Shown here piece by piece: positions 1 through 7,662 of a stretch of 39,062 nt of DNA. The notes beneath the pieces are model-generated. The model did not search any database. It had not been told where the DNA came from and saw only the letters and a program-made list of their open reading frames with translations. Both the position numbers and the translations under genes were made by a program. Origin of the DNA: Armatimonadota bacterium (lineage in GTDB: Bacteria; Armatimonadota; UBA5829); assembly GCA_012522575.1 (NCBI GenBank), contig JAAYKE010000086.1, positions 1 to 39,062 on the forward strand, given 5' to 3'. Within the stretch, counting starts at the first letter, position 1, and each line of letters begins with the position of its first letter.

Positions 1-141
1 ACGCCAATATCTATAATTCTCAAATCACTAGGCTCGCTGCCTAAAGACAACTGGAGCAAAAACTAAACGGATGCGCAACTGGAGAAAAAGGTCAAGCCAA
101 ATCTCCACAACTATTTGACACCGTCACCGTCGATTTCGGCA

Positions 142-171
142 TTGACATGAGTCTGATTTATATGATATATT
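142..171 (+). promoter_or_regulatory. Promoter of the original tRNA-Glu gene
   Basis: A TTGACA box at 142-147 is followed, 18 bases on, by TATATT at 166-171. The expected transcription start is about 178, some 30 bases before the tRNA 5' end at 211. Because the element is inserted just downstream, this promoter now reads through the chimeric tRNA remnant towards the integrase at 449. The rest of bases 1-196 shows nothing else I can call. Confidence 0.6.
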
Positions 172-196
172 AGGATTCGTGCTCAGCGGAGCGCAC

Positions 197-254
197 ATTC
201 AAAAACGCGTGGCCCCGTCGTCTAGTGGTCAAGGATGCATGGTTCTCAGCCATG
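197..254 (+). repeat. Left attachment repeat (58 bp)
   Basis: Identical to 8162-8219. It spans 14 bases of tRNA leader plus the tRNA-Glu 5' half, and identity ends after the anticodon stem. The anticodon arm itself (CATGG, 7-base loop, CCATG) is an inverted repeat, as expected of a tyrosine-recombinase core site. Confidence 0.85.
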
Positions 255-281
255 CCCTCTGCCAATTGAGCTACCGGGGAA
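211..281 (+). pseudogene. Chimeric tRNA remnant (tRNA-Glu 5' half + antisense tRNA 5' half)
   Basis: Bases 211-254 are the 5' half of tRNA-Glu through the anticodon stem. Bases 256-281 are not its 3' half. Read on the minus strand they look like the acceptor and D arm of another tRNA (TCCCCGGTAGCTCAATTGGC...), of the kind found in tRNA-Asn genes. The two 5' halves are therefore joined head to head at the anticodon stem. No proper T arm or acceptor closes in either direction, so a functional tRNA is unlikely. Confidence 0.7.
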
Positions 282-322
282 CAGAAGCGCAGGTTTTGAG
301 CGTGAATTGACTGACTTGGCAT

Positions 323-404
323 AAACCAAGTGAGCCTGAATATCTGTCGCAATTCGTCTAACCAAGTGAGCTTGATTTTCATTTTGCAACCTCACTTGAT
401 TGGT
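323..404. repeat. Candidate integrase arm-type sites, left end
   Basis: Two direct copies of AACCAAGTGAGC(C/T)TGA lie at 323-339 and 359-375, and a diverged inverted copy containing CAAGTGAG lies at 390-404. The same word occurs twice at the other end of the element (8006-8022 inverted, 8059-8076 direct). Repeats on both sides of a tyrosine-recombinase core site are typical arm-type binding sites; the role is inferred. Confidence 0.55.
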
Positions 405-448
405 AAAAGCCTATTCCATTGTCCTGACCACACAAAGGGGAAATGACA

Positions 449-1411
449 ATGGGACAAGTTGTAAGACTACACAACACACGCACCCCGGCAGATGACTTCG
501 ATACAGCGCGGATAGTATTCGAGTCATACTGCCAGAGCAAGAACCTCTCCGCAAACACCGTGCTATACTACGCCTATCGACTTCAGAGCTTCGGCAGCTT
601 TCTATCATCGAGCCAGAACAGTTGTTCGCCTGCAGATGTTACGCCTGCCGTTATCCGGGACTTCCTGCTGTTCGAGCGCGAACACTCATCAGCGTCAACG
701 GCTAATCATGCGCTGTGCACTCTGCGCGTCTTCTTCAAGTTCCTGCGCGGAGAAGGATACCTCGAAACAAACCCTACCGAGCCAATATCAAAGATGAAAA
801 CCCGCAAGCCCGTCATAGAGACCTTCAGCGGCGATGAGGTGGCGGCCATACTCGATACCTGCGACAAGGGCTTCTGCGGGACACGAGACAGGGCGATACT
901 CCTAATCCTGCTTGATTGCGGGCTTCGGGCGTCCGAGCTATGCGGCTTGAAAATCGATGACGTGGATTGGACAGAGCAGACATTCATCGTTGTCGGCAAG
1001 GGCAATAAAGAGCGCAAAGTTCCTTTCGGCCAAGGCGTCCGGCAGGCTCTATCGAGCTACATCAGCAAGATAGGCAATACCGATGTCAATGCGCTGTTCG
1101 TCACTCACGACGGAGAGCCGATGAACCGCTACAGGTTGCGCGAAGTCGTCCGCATTCGATGAAGACGCGCGGGCGTTACCGGGTTGCGCTGTTCACCTCA
1201 CACACTCCGCCACACCTGCGCGGTATCGTATCTGCGGGCGGGCGGCGATACATTCACCCTCCAAAAGCTCTTAGGACATTCCTCACAGGAGATGACCCGG
1301 CGATATTGCGAAAGTCTTCAGGCCGAAGATGTCCAGGCCAAGCATAAGCAATTCTCCCCGGTGGACAATCTCAAGAGCATTCAGACTACCAGAAAGCGGC
1401 GGCTTCGATGA
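449..1411 (+). pseudogene. int: Tyrosine recombinase/integrase interrupted by an in-frame TGA
   Basis: A tyrosine recombinase of about 320 codons with a SAM-like core-binding N-domain (SANTVLYYAYRLQSF region) and a catalytic domain. The catalytic set is readable: Arg in RASELCGL, Lys in VGKGNKERK, HTLRH, LGHSS and the nucleophile Tyr in TRRYCE. The reading frame is broken at 1160-1162 by TGA, and the same frame continues at once (RRAGVTGLRCSPHTLRH), so this is a single nonsense codon, not a frameshift. The stop separates the active-site Arg and Lys from the HxxR, His and Tyr, so the short product cannot be active. ATG 449 is preferred over ATG 443 because AAAGGGG lies only 2 bases before the latter. 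It sits next to the left attachment repeat, as integrases do. TGA is an ordinary stop elsewhere in the window, so recoding is unlikely. Confidence 0.85.
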
Positions 1412-1458
1412 CCGCCTCCGCCACACCAACAAACAGCCATATCGCAAGGAGGGCAACA

Positions 1459-1695
1459 ATGAAAGCCAGATTTATACTCGATAACGAGATTTACGAATTG
1501 ACCTTGAGCAATGAGCACTCGGCAGCCAGTTACGGGCAGCCGGTGGCAGTCACATCGGAGGGGACGGCGATAGATGCGTTCTCTTGGGCGTTTTACGAAG
1601 TGGTTGACGCTACTGACGATGAACTGGACGCATTCGCGGTGGCGGGCTATGTGTGCAGCCGGTTCGCGCAGGACGCGGAAACGGAGGTGGGTTGA
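1459..1695 (+). CDS. Small hypothetical protein, 78 aa
   Basis: No family recognised. ATG 1459 has a strong ribosome site (AAGGAGGG, 5 bases upstream). An upstream ATG at 1408 overlaps the integrase stop (ATGA) but has no such site, so I chose 1459. The protein is acidic and begins MKARFILDNEIYELTL, looking like a small soluble alpha/beta protein. It ends in TGATG with the next gene, so the two are translationally coupled cargo genes of the element. Confidence 0.6.
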   Translation: MKARFILDNEIYELTLSNEHSAASYGQPVAVTSEGTAIDAFSWAFYEVVDATDDELDAFAVAGYVCSRFAQDAETEVG

Positions 1696-1898
1696 TGGCG
1701 GCACGGGCTGAAGCGGTTCTGTGGCAGTGCAGCGGTTGCGGCGAAACATTGCACGGGCTGATGACTGATGACGGCTTTATCAGTGATAAAGAACTACTTG
1801 AACAACCGGCAGACATGCGGGCGGAGGGCTGTTATCTCTGCGCTTGCCCGGCTGGTGAAGTGGTCGGCCATGACGATGAACTTGCGGGCGATAGTTAG
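1695..1898 (+). CDS. Small cysteine-rich hypothetical protein, 67 aa
   Basis: Starts in the TGATG overlap with the preceding gene; GGAGGTGG lies 4 bases before ATG 1695. It contains two cysteine pairs (CSGC near residue 12 and CYLC near residue 50, followed by CAC), which suggests a small zinc ribbon or zinc finger. No family is recognised. An accessory regulator or inhibitor would fit a satellite element, but nothing in the sequence proves this. Confidence 0.55.
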   Translation: MAARAEAVLWQCSGCGETLHGLMTDDGFISDKELLEQPADMRAEGCYLCACPAGEVVGHDDELAGDS

Positions 1899-1978
1899 GC
1901 ATTGCTATTCGGCAAACGCCAAAGCGACGCCACAGGCACAGGCGCAGGACGCCAACACAGAGAACAACAGCCTGCCGT

Positions 1979-3043
1979 TTATGGGTTGTCCCCGGGACGG
2001 CGGGCACATGTCTGTTTCAAAAGACTTTTCCTTGCCCGATTGAACGCCGTGCTCATATCTTGGCCGTTGTCATACTGCCAACTTTCTTTTGTGTCAGTGT
2101 GCTCATTCCACAGGCGGCATAGGTCATTCCATTTATGGCCGGGATTGTCGCAGACAAACATTATTAGCCGGGCAAGTTTTTCTGTCATTGCCTGCGGACG
2201 TTTCGGAGGTTTTCCGGGCAGTCGTTGATATACTTCTGCAACATTCGACGCTGTAAACCAACTCGGTATACTCAGAACAACCGGCGGAATCAAACCGGAC
2301 GGCGAAACCCCATATTGGCAATCAATGCCAAGGTAGGGAATGCGGCCTGTCAAAACGAAAATTACAGATTCTGCCTCACTCCAGTTGTAACAACCGGACA
2401 ATTTTTCAGCCAACTTCTTCAGGCGGCCAAGAAGCCCGGTGGGACTTATTGTTGTGTGTTGAACGTATTTGTCGCTTTCATCTGCATAGGGCAATAGTAG
2501 TTTTCCATACTCCACCCCGTGAGTCTGCGCGTTACTGAGAAGGGCTAAGCCAAGTTCTTGGCGATTGTGATTGGCGGCAAGCTGAGCTTTCATCAGCCTC
2601 TTTACGGTATCGCTATCGACGAAAAAGCTAACCTTGCGCAGAACGGGTTCCTTATCGCGTAGATTCGTTACCCACTTGGAAACATCTCCGCCTACAATCA
2701 GCTTATCGCCAAGAGCTTCACGGCGAAACTCTTTGACGTCCTCTCTTTCTCCGGCCTGTCGTGCCACTAATGCCGATATAGCGCGTGTCCGCCAGGTCAT
2801 GGGCGTTGTGTCTGAGTGATGGGTTCGGATTCGGTCTTTAGCGCGACTAGAGCCAAATCTTTTCTTAAGCCTTTTCGCCGCGTCTACTATATCCTGGAAT
2901 GATTCATCCCTTAAGTCAGAATCCCCCGAGTGGTCAAAGTAAGCCTCAACCAAGCCTTGGTCACATATTTCCTGCCAGACTTCATCCGGGACAGAGACTA
3001 TCTTCTCTACTGCCTCCCGTAACTCTTGCTCAGAATTATACAT
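1979..3043 (-). CDS. Hypothetical protein, possible element regulator, 354 aa
   Basis: I do not recognise the family. ATG at 3043 is preferred over upstream starts because GGAGG lies 6 bases before it. The protein is mixed alpha/beta. Its last ~60 residues (MTEKLARLIMFVCDNPGHKW onwards) resemble a winged-helix fold, with predicted helices and a basic end. It is transcribed divergently from the excisionase-like gene at 3123, and the shared interval has opposed promoter boxes and a 10-bp palindrome. That layout is typical of a satellite or phage repressor/excisionase switch, so a regulatory role is inferred. A defence or cargo role remains possible. Confidence 0.6.
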   Translation of the reverse strand: MYNSEQELREAVEKIVSVPDEVWQEICDQGLVEAYFDHSGDSDLRDESFQDIVDAAKRLKKRFGSSRAKDRIRTHHSDTTPMTWRTRAISALVARQAGEREDVKEFRREALGDKLIVGGDVSKWVTNLRDKEPVLRKVSFFVDSDTVKRLMKAQLAANHNRQELGLALLSNAQTHGVEYGKLLLPYADESDKYVQHTTISPTGLLGRLKKLAEKLSGCYNWSEAESVIFVLTGRIPYLGIDCQYGVSPSGLIPPVVLSIPSWFTASNVAEVYQRLPGKPPKRPQAMTEKLARLIMFVCDNPGHKWNDLCRLWNEHTDTKESWQYDNGQDMSTAFNRARKSLLKQTCARRPGDNP

Positions 3044-3067
3044 AGTCAGCCTCCACATTGTATGTTC

Positions 3068-3100
3068 TATAATAATACCAGACTGCGCAGTTCGGCGCAA
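3068..3100. promoter_or_regulatory. Divergent promoters and palindromic operator
   Basis: On the minus strand, TTGCGC (3095-3100), a 17-base spacer and an extended -10 TGGTATTAT (3072-3080) point to the gene starting at 3043. On the plus strand, TATAAT (3068-3073) can serve the gene at 3123, though no clear -35 is seen. The perfect palindrome ACTGCGCAGT (3082-3091) lies in the spacer of the minus promoter, a natural repressor site. The repressor's identity is not shown. Confidence 0.5.
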
Positions 3101-3122
3101 ATTAAACTACAGGAGTTTACCG

Positions 3123-3332
3123 ATGAACGAAGTGAAACAAGCAACTATCTCAGTCAATGAGGCCGCAAAGCTGATTGGTTGCGGCAGAATCACGGCATAC
3201 CAGATGGCGAAATCCGGCAGAATGCCCGTGATTAGGTTTGGGAACCGGCCAAATCTAAGGGTGCCAGTCGATGCGCTTATGAAGTGGCTGAATGATGAGG
3301 CCATGAGCAACGTCAAAGAGGAGGCAGCATAA
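3123..3332 (+). CDS. Excisionase-like helix-turn-helix protein, 69 aa
   Basis: A MerR/excisionase-type winged helix (HTH_17-like). TISVNEAAKLIGCGRITAYQ forms the helix-turn-helix, followed by the wing PVIRFGNRPNLRVPVDALMKWL. These proteins bind DNA as recombination directionality factors or small transcriptional regulators. CAGGAG lies 7 bases before ATG 3123. It is divergent from the gene at 3043 and overlaps the next gene by one base (TAATG). Given an integrase at the element end, a role in excision or in switching on the replication genes downstream is likely, but Xis and regulator cannot be told apart from sequence alone. Confidence 0.75.
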   Translation: MNEVKQATISVNEAAKLIGCGRITAYQMAKSGRMPVIRFGNRPNLRVPVDALMKWLNDEAMSNVKEEAA

Positions 3333-3772
3333 TGCGTCACATGAATAAAAGCGGAACCGTCATGCCTGGAAGCGAGGGCGGTTCCGCAACGAAATCCCCA
3401 CACAATGGGGTTCAATCACATTATACAACATTGATGGCTTACGACGGTAGGCGTCAATTCTTCGCAGGAAAATGGTGCAATGCCGAAGGGCTGTTCCTCA
3501 AGCGAGTCGAGCCTAAGCACATCCTGCGACAACCTCCGGCCATAGCAATTCAGGGCGGCGTTATCCTGAAGCTGAAAGGCATGGAGTGCAGACTGATTCG
3601 CGTTGAGGTCTCGGACGGGCGAATATACGAGGTCTCTTTTGCGGACTTCCTCAAGCACGGCTTCATATTAGACCGTGGTTTCGGCAAGCAGATGGCATTG
3701 TCTCTGGACAAATGGACAGACCCCAACAAGCCAGAGCTTCAAAGCTCACTCTTTGGGGGTGAATTGCGATGA
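3332..3772 (+). CDS. Hypothetical protein upstream of the primase, 146 aa
   Basis: No family recognised. The ATG at 3332 overlaps the previous stop, and a second Met lies three residues in. The C-terminal two thirds are rich in beta-strand residues (AIAIQGGVILKLKG, RIYEVSFADFLKHGF). It overlaps the primase by four bases (ATGA), so the 3123-6075 genes form one translation-coupled replication operon. A helper for replication, such as an origin- or primase-binding protein, is plausible from position only. Confidence 0.6.
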   Translation: MRHMNKSGTVMPGSEGGSATKSPHNGVQSHYTTLMAYDGRRQFFAGKWCNAEGLFLKRVEPKHILRQPPAIAIQGGVILKLKGMECRLIRVEVSDGRIYEVSFADFLKHGFILDRGFGKQMALSLDKWTDPNKPELQSSLFGGELR

Positions 3773-6075
3773 CAATACAAGAGTTCTTGCTGCTTCTTGA
3801 GCCTTATGGCTTGAAAAAGGCCGGGGATGGCTGGATGTGCAAAAGCCCGGCGCGTCCCGAAGAAAAAACCGCGTCACTGTCTATCGACGAGGGCGATGAC
3901 GGCAGAATATTGCTATGCGACTTCGGCGATAAAGGCAACTCTAAAAAAATTGTCGAGATACTCGGACTTAAATGGTCTGACTTAAACGGCAAACCCCGCG
4001 AGTTCCCCAACAACGGTCAATGCAAGTCGCGTGCTGATGTCGCTGCCAAAAACGGCGGCAAACGCAGGGAAGCTGAGTATATCTACGAAAACGCTGAAGG
4101 CAAAAAGATATACAAGGTCATACGATACGCAGATAAGTCTTTTAGCCAATCCAGGTTCGTAAAAGAACCCGACAAGGCCGGATGGTTTCCCGGCATGAAG
4201 GGCATTAAGCGCGTCCTCTACCACTTGCCGCAAGTCATATCTGCGGTCAAGTCGGGCGCAACAATCTACGTCACTGAGGGCGAAAAGGATGTCCACACAC
4301 TCGAAGAGTGGGGATTGGCCGACACTACATTTCCCGGCGGCGCGGAAAGTATCTATTGGAAACCTGCCATTGTCAAACCGCTAAAGGGCGCGGATGTTGT
4401 CATACTGCCAGATAATGACGACGCGGGCAGAGGTTATCGCGATGCGGCGGGCAACATACTTTCCGACAGAGCCGAGAGCGTTCGGGTGCTTGACTTGCCA
4501 GGGCTAAAAGAAAAGGGCGATGTCACAGACTGGAAAAACGCGGGCGGAACCCTTGAGCAATTTTTGGGGTTGGTGGAAACGACGGCTGAGGAGTTCGAGC
4601 CGGTCGAAGTCGCCAAGGTTGCGGGTGGCGCGGACAACTACACAGATGAAGGGTTGTTCTTACTTGCTCCCGACGAATTGCCGATGACAGAACTTGGCAA
4701 TGCCAACAGGTTGAATATGCAGTCGGGCGATAATATGCGCTATATTGTCGGGCGCGGTTGGGTTACGTGGTGCAAAACACACTGGATGCCAGACAAAACC
4801 GGCGAGGTGGCGCGGCTTGCGCAGAGCGTAGTTCGAAATATGCACTCAATGCCCGGCGAGACGGATGACGATGGCTACAGAAAAGCCATTTTGAGTCACA
4901 TCAAGGCTTCAGAGCGGGAGCGCGGCCTAGGTGCGATGATAAAGCTGCTGCAGACGCAAGATGGAATCTCTGTCATGCCCGGTGACGCAGACGCAAACAA
5001 ATACCTACTTAACTGCCTTGATGTAACCGTAGACCTGAGAACCGGGGAGCCGAGAGAGCACAATCGCGAGGACCTAATCACGAAGATATGCAAGGCCGCC
5101 TATGACCCACAGGCCAAGGCCGGTCGGTGGCTGCAATTTCTCGATGAGGTTTTTGGTGGCGATAAAGAGCTTGTCGACTACGCGCAACGACTATGCGGAT
5201 ACGCGCTCACGGGTGATACCAAAGAACAATGTCTATTCCTACTGGTGGGAAAAGGGAGCAATGGCAAGAGTGTTTTCCTGCGGACGCTAATGACGCTGCT
5301 TGGCGATTATTCGGCCAATACTCCGTTTCATACTTTCCTTGAGAAGCGAGATGAGAATACCTGCGACTTGGCGGTATTGCCCGGCGCGAGGCTGGTTATC
5401 GCTTCGGAGGGTGAATCTCGAAACGCATTCAGTGAGAGCCGCATAAAACAAGTCACAGGCCAAGACCCCATATCAGCGCGGCATTTATACAAAGAGTTCT
5501 TCACGTTCATTCCTGAGTTCAAGCTGTTCTTCGCAACAAATGACGTCCCGCGTATCAAGTCACAGAACTACGCTATGCGGCGCAGGATACATCTGCTGCC
5601 GTTCCGACAACGATTCTACTACGAGCACGAGGGCAAAGAGCCTGTTCGCGATGAGCGACTATATGAGCGATTAATCAACGAACTGGACGGCATATTGGCA
5701 TGGGCGGTCGAAGGGTGCTTGAAGTGGCAGGCCGACGGACTTGGCATGCCCAAGGCTATTCGCGAAGAAGTCGATGCACTTTTCGAGGCAATGGACGTTT
5801 TGGGCGAGTTCATCGAAGAATGTTGTGAGCTACATCCCGGATACGAAGAAGATGTCAAAGCCCTTTGGTCGGCTTATCTTAGTCACTGCCAAGGCGCAAG
5901 AATGGAGCCGACGTTCAAACGGTCGAAAGAGTTCTCACAAGCATTGGTTCAACACGATGGCATTGACCGGAAACGGACTAAAACCGGGCGGAAACTGTCT
6001 GGTATTCGACTGAAGCAGAATCGCCAAGAAGTTCTACTTGAAGACGAGAGCGCAGACCAAAACCCGTGGAAATGA
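3769..6075 (+). CDS. P4-type primase-helicase, 768 aa
   Basis: Replication protein of phage and satellite type. The N-terminus (1-70) matches the CHC2 primase region in layout, but the zinc ligands are lost: MCKSPARPEEK stands where the relative at 31024 has KCPAHDDK, and LLCDFGDKG where it has LLHCHAGC. A TOPRIM domain follows (VTEGEKD around residue 170, LPDNDDAGRG near 215). The D5_N-type region precedes an SF3 helicase with Walker A GKGSNGKS (about 494-501) and the C-terminal FFATNDVPRI and RRRIHLLPF motifs. It should prime and unwind the element's own origin, which lies immediately downstream. Length is normal for P4 alpha-like proteins (~780 aa). It is clearly homologous to the protein at 31024-33444. 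Confidence 0.92.
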   Translation: MTIQEFLLLLEPYGLKKAGDGWMCKSPARPEEKTASLSIDEGDDGRILLCDFGDKGNSKKIVEILGLKWSDLNGKPREFPNNGQCKSRADVAAKNGGKRREAEYIYENAEGKKIYKVIRYADKSFSQSRFVKEPDKAGWFPGMKGIKRVLYHLPQVISAVKSGATIYVTEGEKDVHTLEEWGLADTTFPGGAESIYWKPAIVKPLKGADVVILPDNDDAGRGYRDAAGNILSDRAESVRVLDLPGLKEKGDVTDWKNAGGTLEQFLGLVETTAEEFEPVEVAKVAGGADNYTDEGLFLLAPDELPMTELGNANRLNMQSGDNMRYIVGRGWVTWCKTHWMPDKTGEVARLAQSVVRNMHSMPGETDDDGYRKAILSHIKASERERGLGAMIKLLQTQDGISVMPGDADANKYLLNCLDVTVDLRTGEPREHNREDLITKICKAAYDPQAKAGRWLQFLDEVFGGDKELVDYAQRLCGYALTGDTKEQCLFLLVGKGSNGKSVFLRTLMTLLGDYSANTPFHTFLEKRDENTCDLAVLPGARLVIASEGESRNAFSESRIKQVTGQDPISARHLYKEFFTFIPEFKLFFATNDVPRIKSQNYAMRRRIHLLPFRQRFYYEHEGKEPVRDERLYERLINELDGILAWAVEGCLKWQADGLGMPKAIREEVDALFEAMDVLGEFIEECCELHPGYEEDVKALWSAYLSHCQGARMEPTFKRSKEFSQALVQHDGIDRKRTKTGRKLSGIRLKQNRQEVLLEDESADQNPWK

Positions 6076-6082
6076 TGCTGAT

Positions 6083-6330
6083 GCTACTGGTGACGCTAAT
6101 GACGCAAGAAACGGTAGTCGAAGGCTATTTTTGAGCGTGAAATCGGAAAAAGGTGACGCAATGACGCAAGAATGGCGTTTTGAAACTATTCACCATGCGC
6201 GCGCGCATGCGCATGCGTGCACGCATGCATGCGCACACGGCGGACTTTTCGGAAATACCCCGTTTTGCGTCATTGCGTCACCAGTAGCGGCATGTTTGAG
6301 CGTGAAACCGGGAAAATCGGTGACGCAAGG
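6083..6330. other. Candidate replication origin: iterons and Z-DNA-prone tract
   Basis: The word GGTGACGC(T)AATGACGCAAG occurs at 6089-6108 and 6152-6170, inverted at 6265-6282, and as a half copy (GGTGACGCAAG) at 6319-6329. TTGAGCGTGAAA(T/C)CGG precedes the second and fourth copies. At 6194-6239 there is a 46-base uninterrupted alternating pyrimidine-purine tract made of GC, GT and AT steps, which includes GCATGC words and can form Z-DNA or cruciforms. The position, directly after the P4-type primase-helicase gene, matches satellite origins. The sequence shows the repeats; their use as an origin is inferred. Confidence 0.65.
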
Positions 6331-6373
6331 TTTGTTACTCTATTCGTTTTGGCGGCCAATTCAGAGGTGATAA

Positions 6374-6622
6374 ATGGCAAACGAGCATAGCAAAATAGCG
6401 GCTTTTATTCTTTCACGGCTGTCCAGTCGGCCATTGCCGATAGACCTACATCCCGGCGCAAGAATAGTTGACGCGGAAATGTATGCGCTGTCTGAAGCGC
6501 GGGCTATAGCCAGTGACTCAGACCACTTACGCGGACTTGCATTAGGACGGTTGGAATTGTTGGGAATCAAGCCGGAGAACATACCCGGCTTGAGCGCGAT
6601 GCGCGAAACAGAAACGAGGTAA
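6374..6622 (+). CDS. Hypothetical protein, 82 aa
   Basis: No family recognised. GAGGTG lies 5 bases before ATG 6374. It is largely helical and mildly acidic, with a repeated Ala/Leu pattern (DAEMYALSEARAIA). It follows the candidate origin and precedes another small gene by five bases, so the two are probably co-transcribed element genes of unknown function. Confidence 0.5.
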   Translation: MANEHSKIAAFILSRLSSRPLPIDLHPGARIVDAEMYALSEARAIASDSDHLRGLALGRLELLGIKPENIPGLSAMRETETR

Positions 6623-6627
6623 ATACG

Positions 6628-7026
6628 ATGATTAAAATTATGCGCAACACTGGATACGATGTCGACGAGATGATAGACTACCTGCCCCAAAAGCTGCGAA
6701 ACATGGCGCGGTCGGCTGGAGGCTATAAGCGGAAGACGGACTGCAAGTATGGGTATTTACAGTATCACATACAACAGGTGATGGATTGCACGCTGCAGAT
6801 TATGTATTCGCTACCCCGTAGTTTGGGAGCAGGTAGGGAGATAGTATACCACAGAGACGACAAGCTAGAGCGGATAATTGGCGCACAAGAACGGCTGATA
6901 AACAGGGTAAACCTTTGGTTTATGAATGAACTTCAAGAGACGCTGAATGACGCTGCTGACTTGGAAGCATGGATGAAGTCGGACACAGGACCTTCCACAT
7001 ACCGAGGGTGGCGAAAGTTCGACTGA
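6628..7026 (+). CDS. Hypothetical protein, 132 aa
   Basis: No family recognised. It is a basic, helix-rich protein with many aromatic residues (KYGYLQYHIQQVMDCTLQIMY) and a charged C-terminal half. It starts five bases after the previous gene. Its location between the replication genes and the TerS-like gene is where satellites carry packaging or capsid-interference genes, but nothing in the sequence specifies that. Confidence 0.5.
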   Translation: MIKIMRNTGYDVDEMIDYLPQKLRNMARSAGGYKRKTDCKYGYLQYHIQQVMDCTLQIMYSLPRSLGAGREIVYHRDDKLERIIGAQERLINRVNLWFMNELQETLNDAADLEAWMKSDTGPSTYRGWRKFD

Positions 7027-7041
7027 CAATAATTGACAGTG

Positions 7042-7095
7042 GCGGGATTATACTACTTTCGGCGGTTGACGCTGCCCAAACCGGTATAATCCCGC
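7042..7095. repeat. Inverted repeat with 12-bp perfect arms
   Basis: GCGGGATTATAC (7042-7053) and GTATAATCCCGC (7084-7095) are exact reverse complements, 30 bases apart. The inner pair CGGTT (7063-7067) and AACCG (7079-7083) can extend the right arm past a bulge. Each arm carries a TATAAT word reading outwards. It could be a paired operator or a structured site for replication or packaging; there is no U-run for a terminator. Confidence 0.5.
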
Positions 7096-7207
7096 AAACG
7101 CGCAGGAATGCCCTTAGCTTGCGTTTTAGGGCGTTGAGGTATCAAAATGGCTATTGACTCAACTTTGAGACCATAGGCCGACAGTGGGATTGCTGGTAGG
7201 GAAACGC

Positions 7208-7216
7208 TGGTATAAT
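7208..7216 (+). promoter_or_regulatory. Extended -10 promoter
   Basis: TGGTATAAT fits an extended -10 element; no good -35 is seen. The transcription start would fall near 7223, leaving a very short leader that still contains the GGGAGG ribosome site for ATG 7240. Confidence 0.45.
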
Positions 7217-7239
7217 TTACGATGATGGGAGGTGTAGCA

Positions 7240-7662
7240 ATGGCACGGACAGGACGGCCAAAAATAGAGGTCGATTGGGAAGAACTGCACGAGCACATGG
7301 AGGCACATTCCCCGATAGAGGAACTTGCGGCGATAGTCGGATGCGACGTAAAGACTTTGAACAGCGCATGCCGCAGGGATAACAACACGATTTTATCCCG
7401 ATATATTGAGCGTAGAAAGCGTATCGGCAAAGCCAGATTGCGATTGCGGCGGGCGCAAAAAGCATGGGAAGGCGATAGTGAGCGACTCATAGAATGGTTG
7501 AGCAAACAATGGTTTGGTGAAACCGATAAGCCTTCAGACAACATACGCGCAGAACTGCTTGCCAGACAGTTGGAACTTATGAACGATGACAAGCACAGCG
7601 AATATGCGGGCATACAGCTTTTACTTGCCGCACTAGACGCGGGAACCGGAGGCGGGGAATAA
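7240..7662 (+). CDS. Small terminase-subunit-like HTH protein, 140 aa
   Basis: The opening MARTGRPKIEVDWEELHEHM and the following helix-turn-helix (SPIEELAAIVGCDVKTLNSA) are the pattern seen in phage small terminase-like DNA-binding proteins; the rest is basic and helical. ATG 7240 is chosen because GGGAGG lies 6 bases upstream; ATG 7222 has no ribosome site and falls at the expected transcript start. It is the last gene before the right attachment repeat. Satellites such as PICIs carry their own TerS near one end to redirect a helper phage's packaging, which would fit. It could instead be a plain regulator. Confidence 0.6.
   Translation: MARTGRPKIEVDWEELHEHMEAHSPIEELAAIVGCDVKTLNSACRRDNNTILSRYIERRKRIGKARLRLRRAQKAWEGDSERLIEWLSKQWFGETDKPSDNIRAELLARQLELMNDDKHSEYAGIQLLLAALDAGTGGGE

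Noticed and set aside
170-382. ORFs translated across the tRNA-Glu copies (170-382 and 8024-8410 minus strand)
   Set aside because: They are translations of tRNA sequence and the attachment repeat, not genes.
1160-1162. TGA recoded as a sense codon
   Set aside because: Other genes in the window end at TGA in normal operon overlaps (for example 1693-1695, 3770-3772, 33442-33444), and long frames contain no internal TGA, so the code is standard.
6083-6330. CRISPR array
   Set aside because: Repeats are few, unevenly spaced and partly inverted, with no uniform spacers. No CRISPR array or cas gene was seen anywhere in the window.
7042-7095. Integron attC site
   Set aside because: The arms do not contain the RYYYAAC/GTTRRRY core pattern, and no integron integrase or cassette array is nearby.
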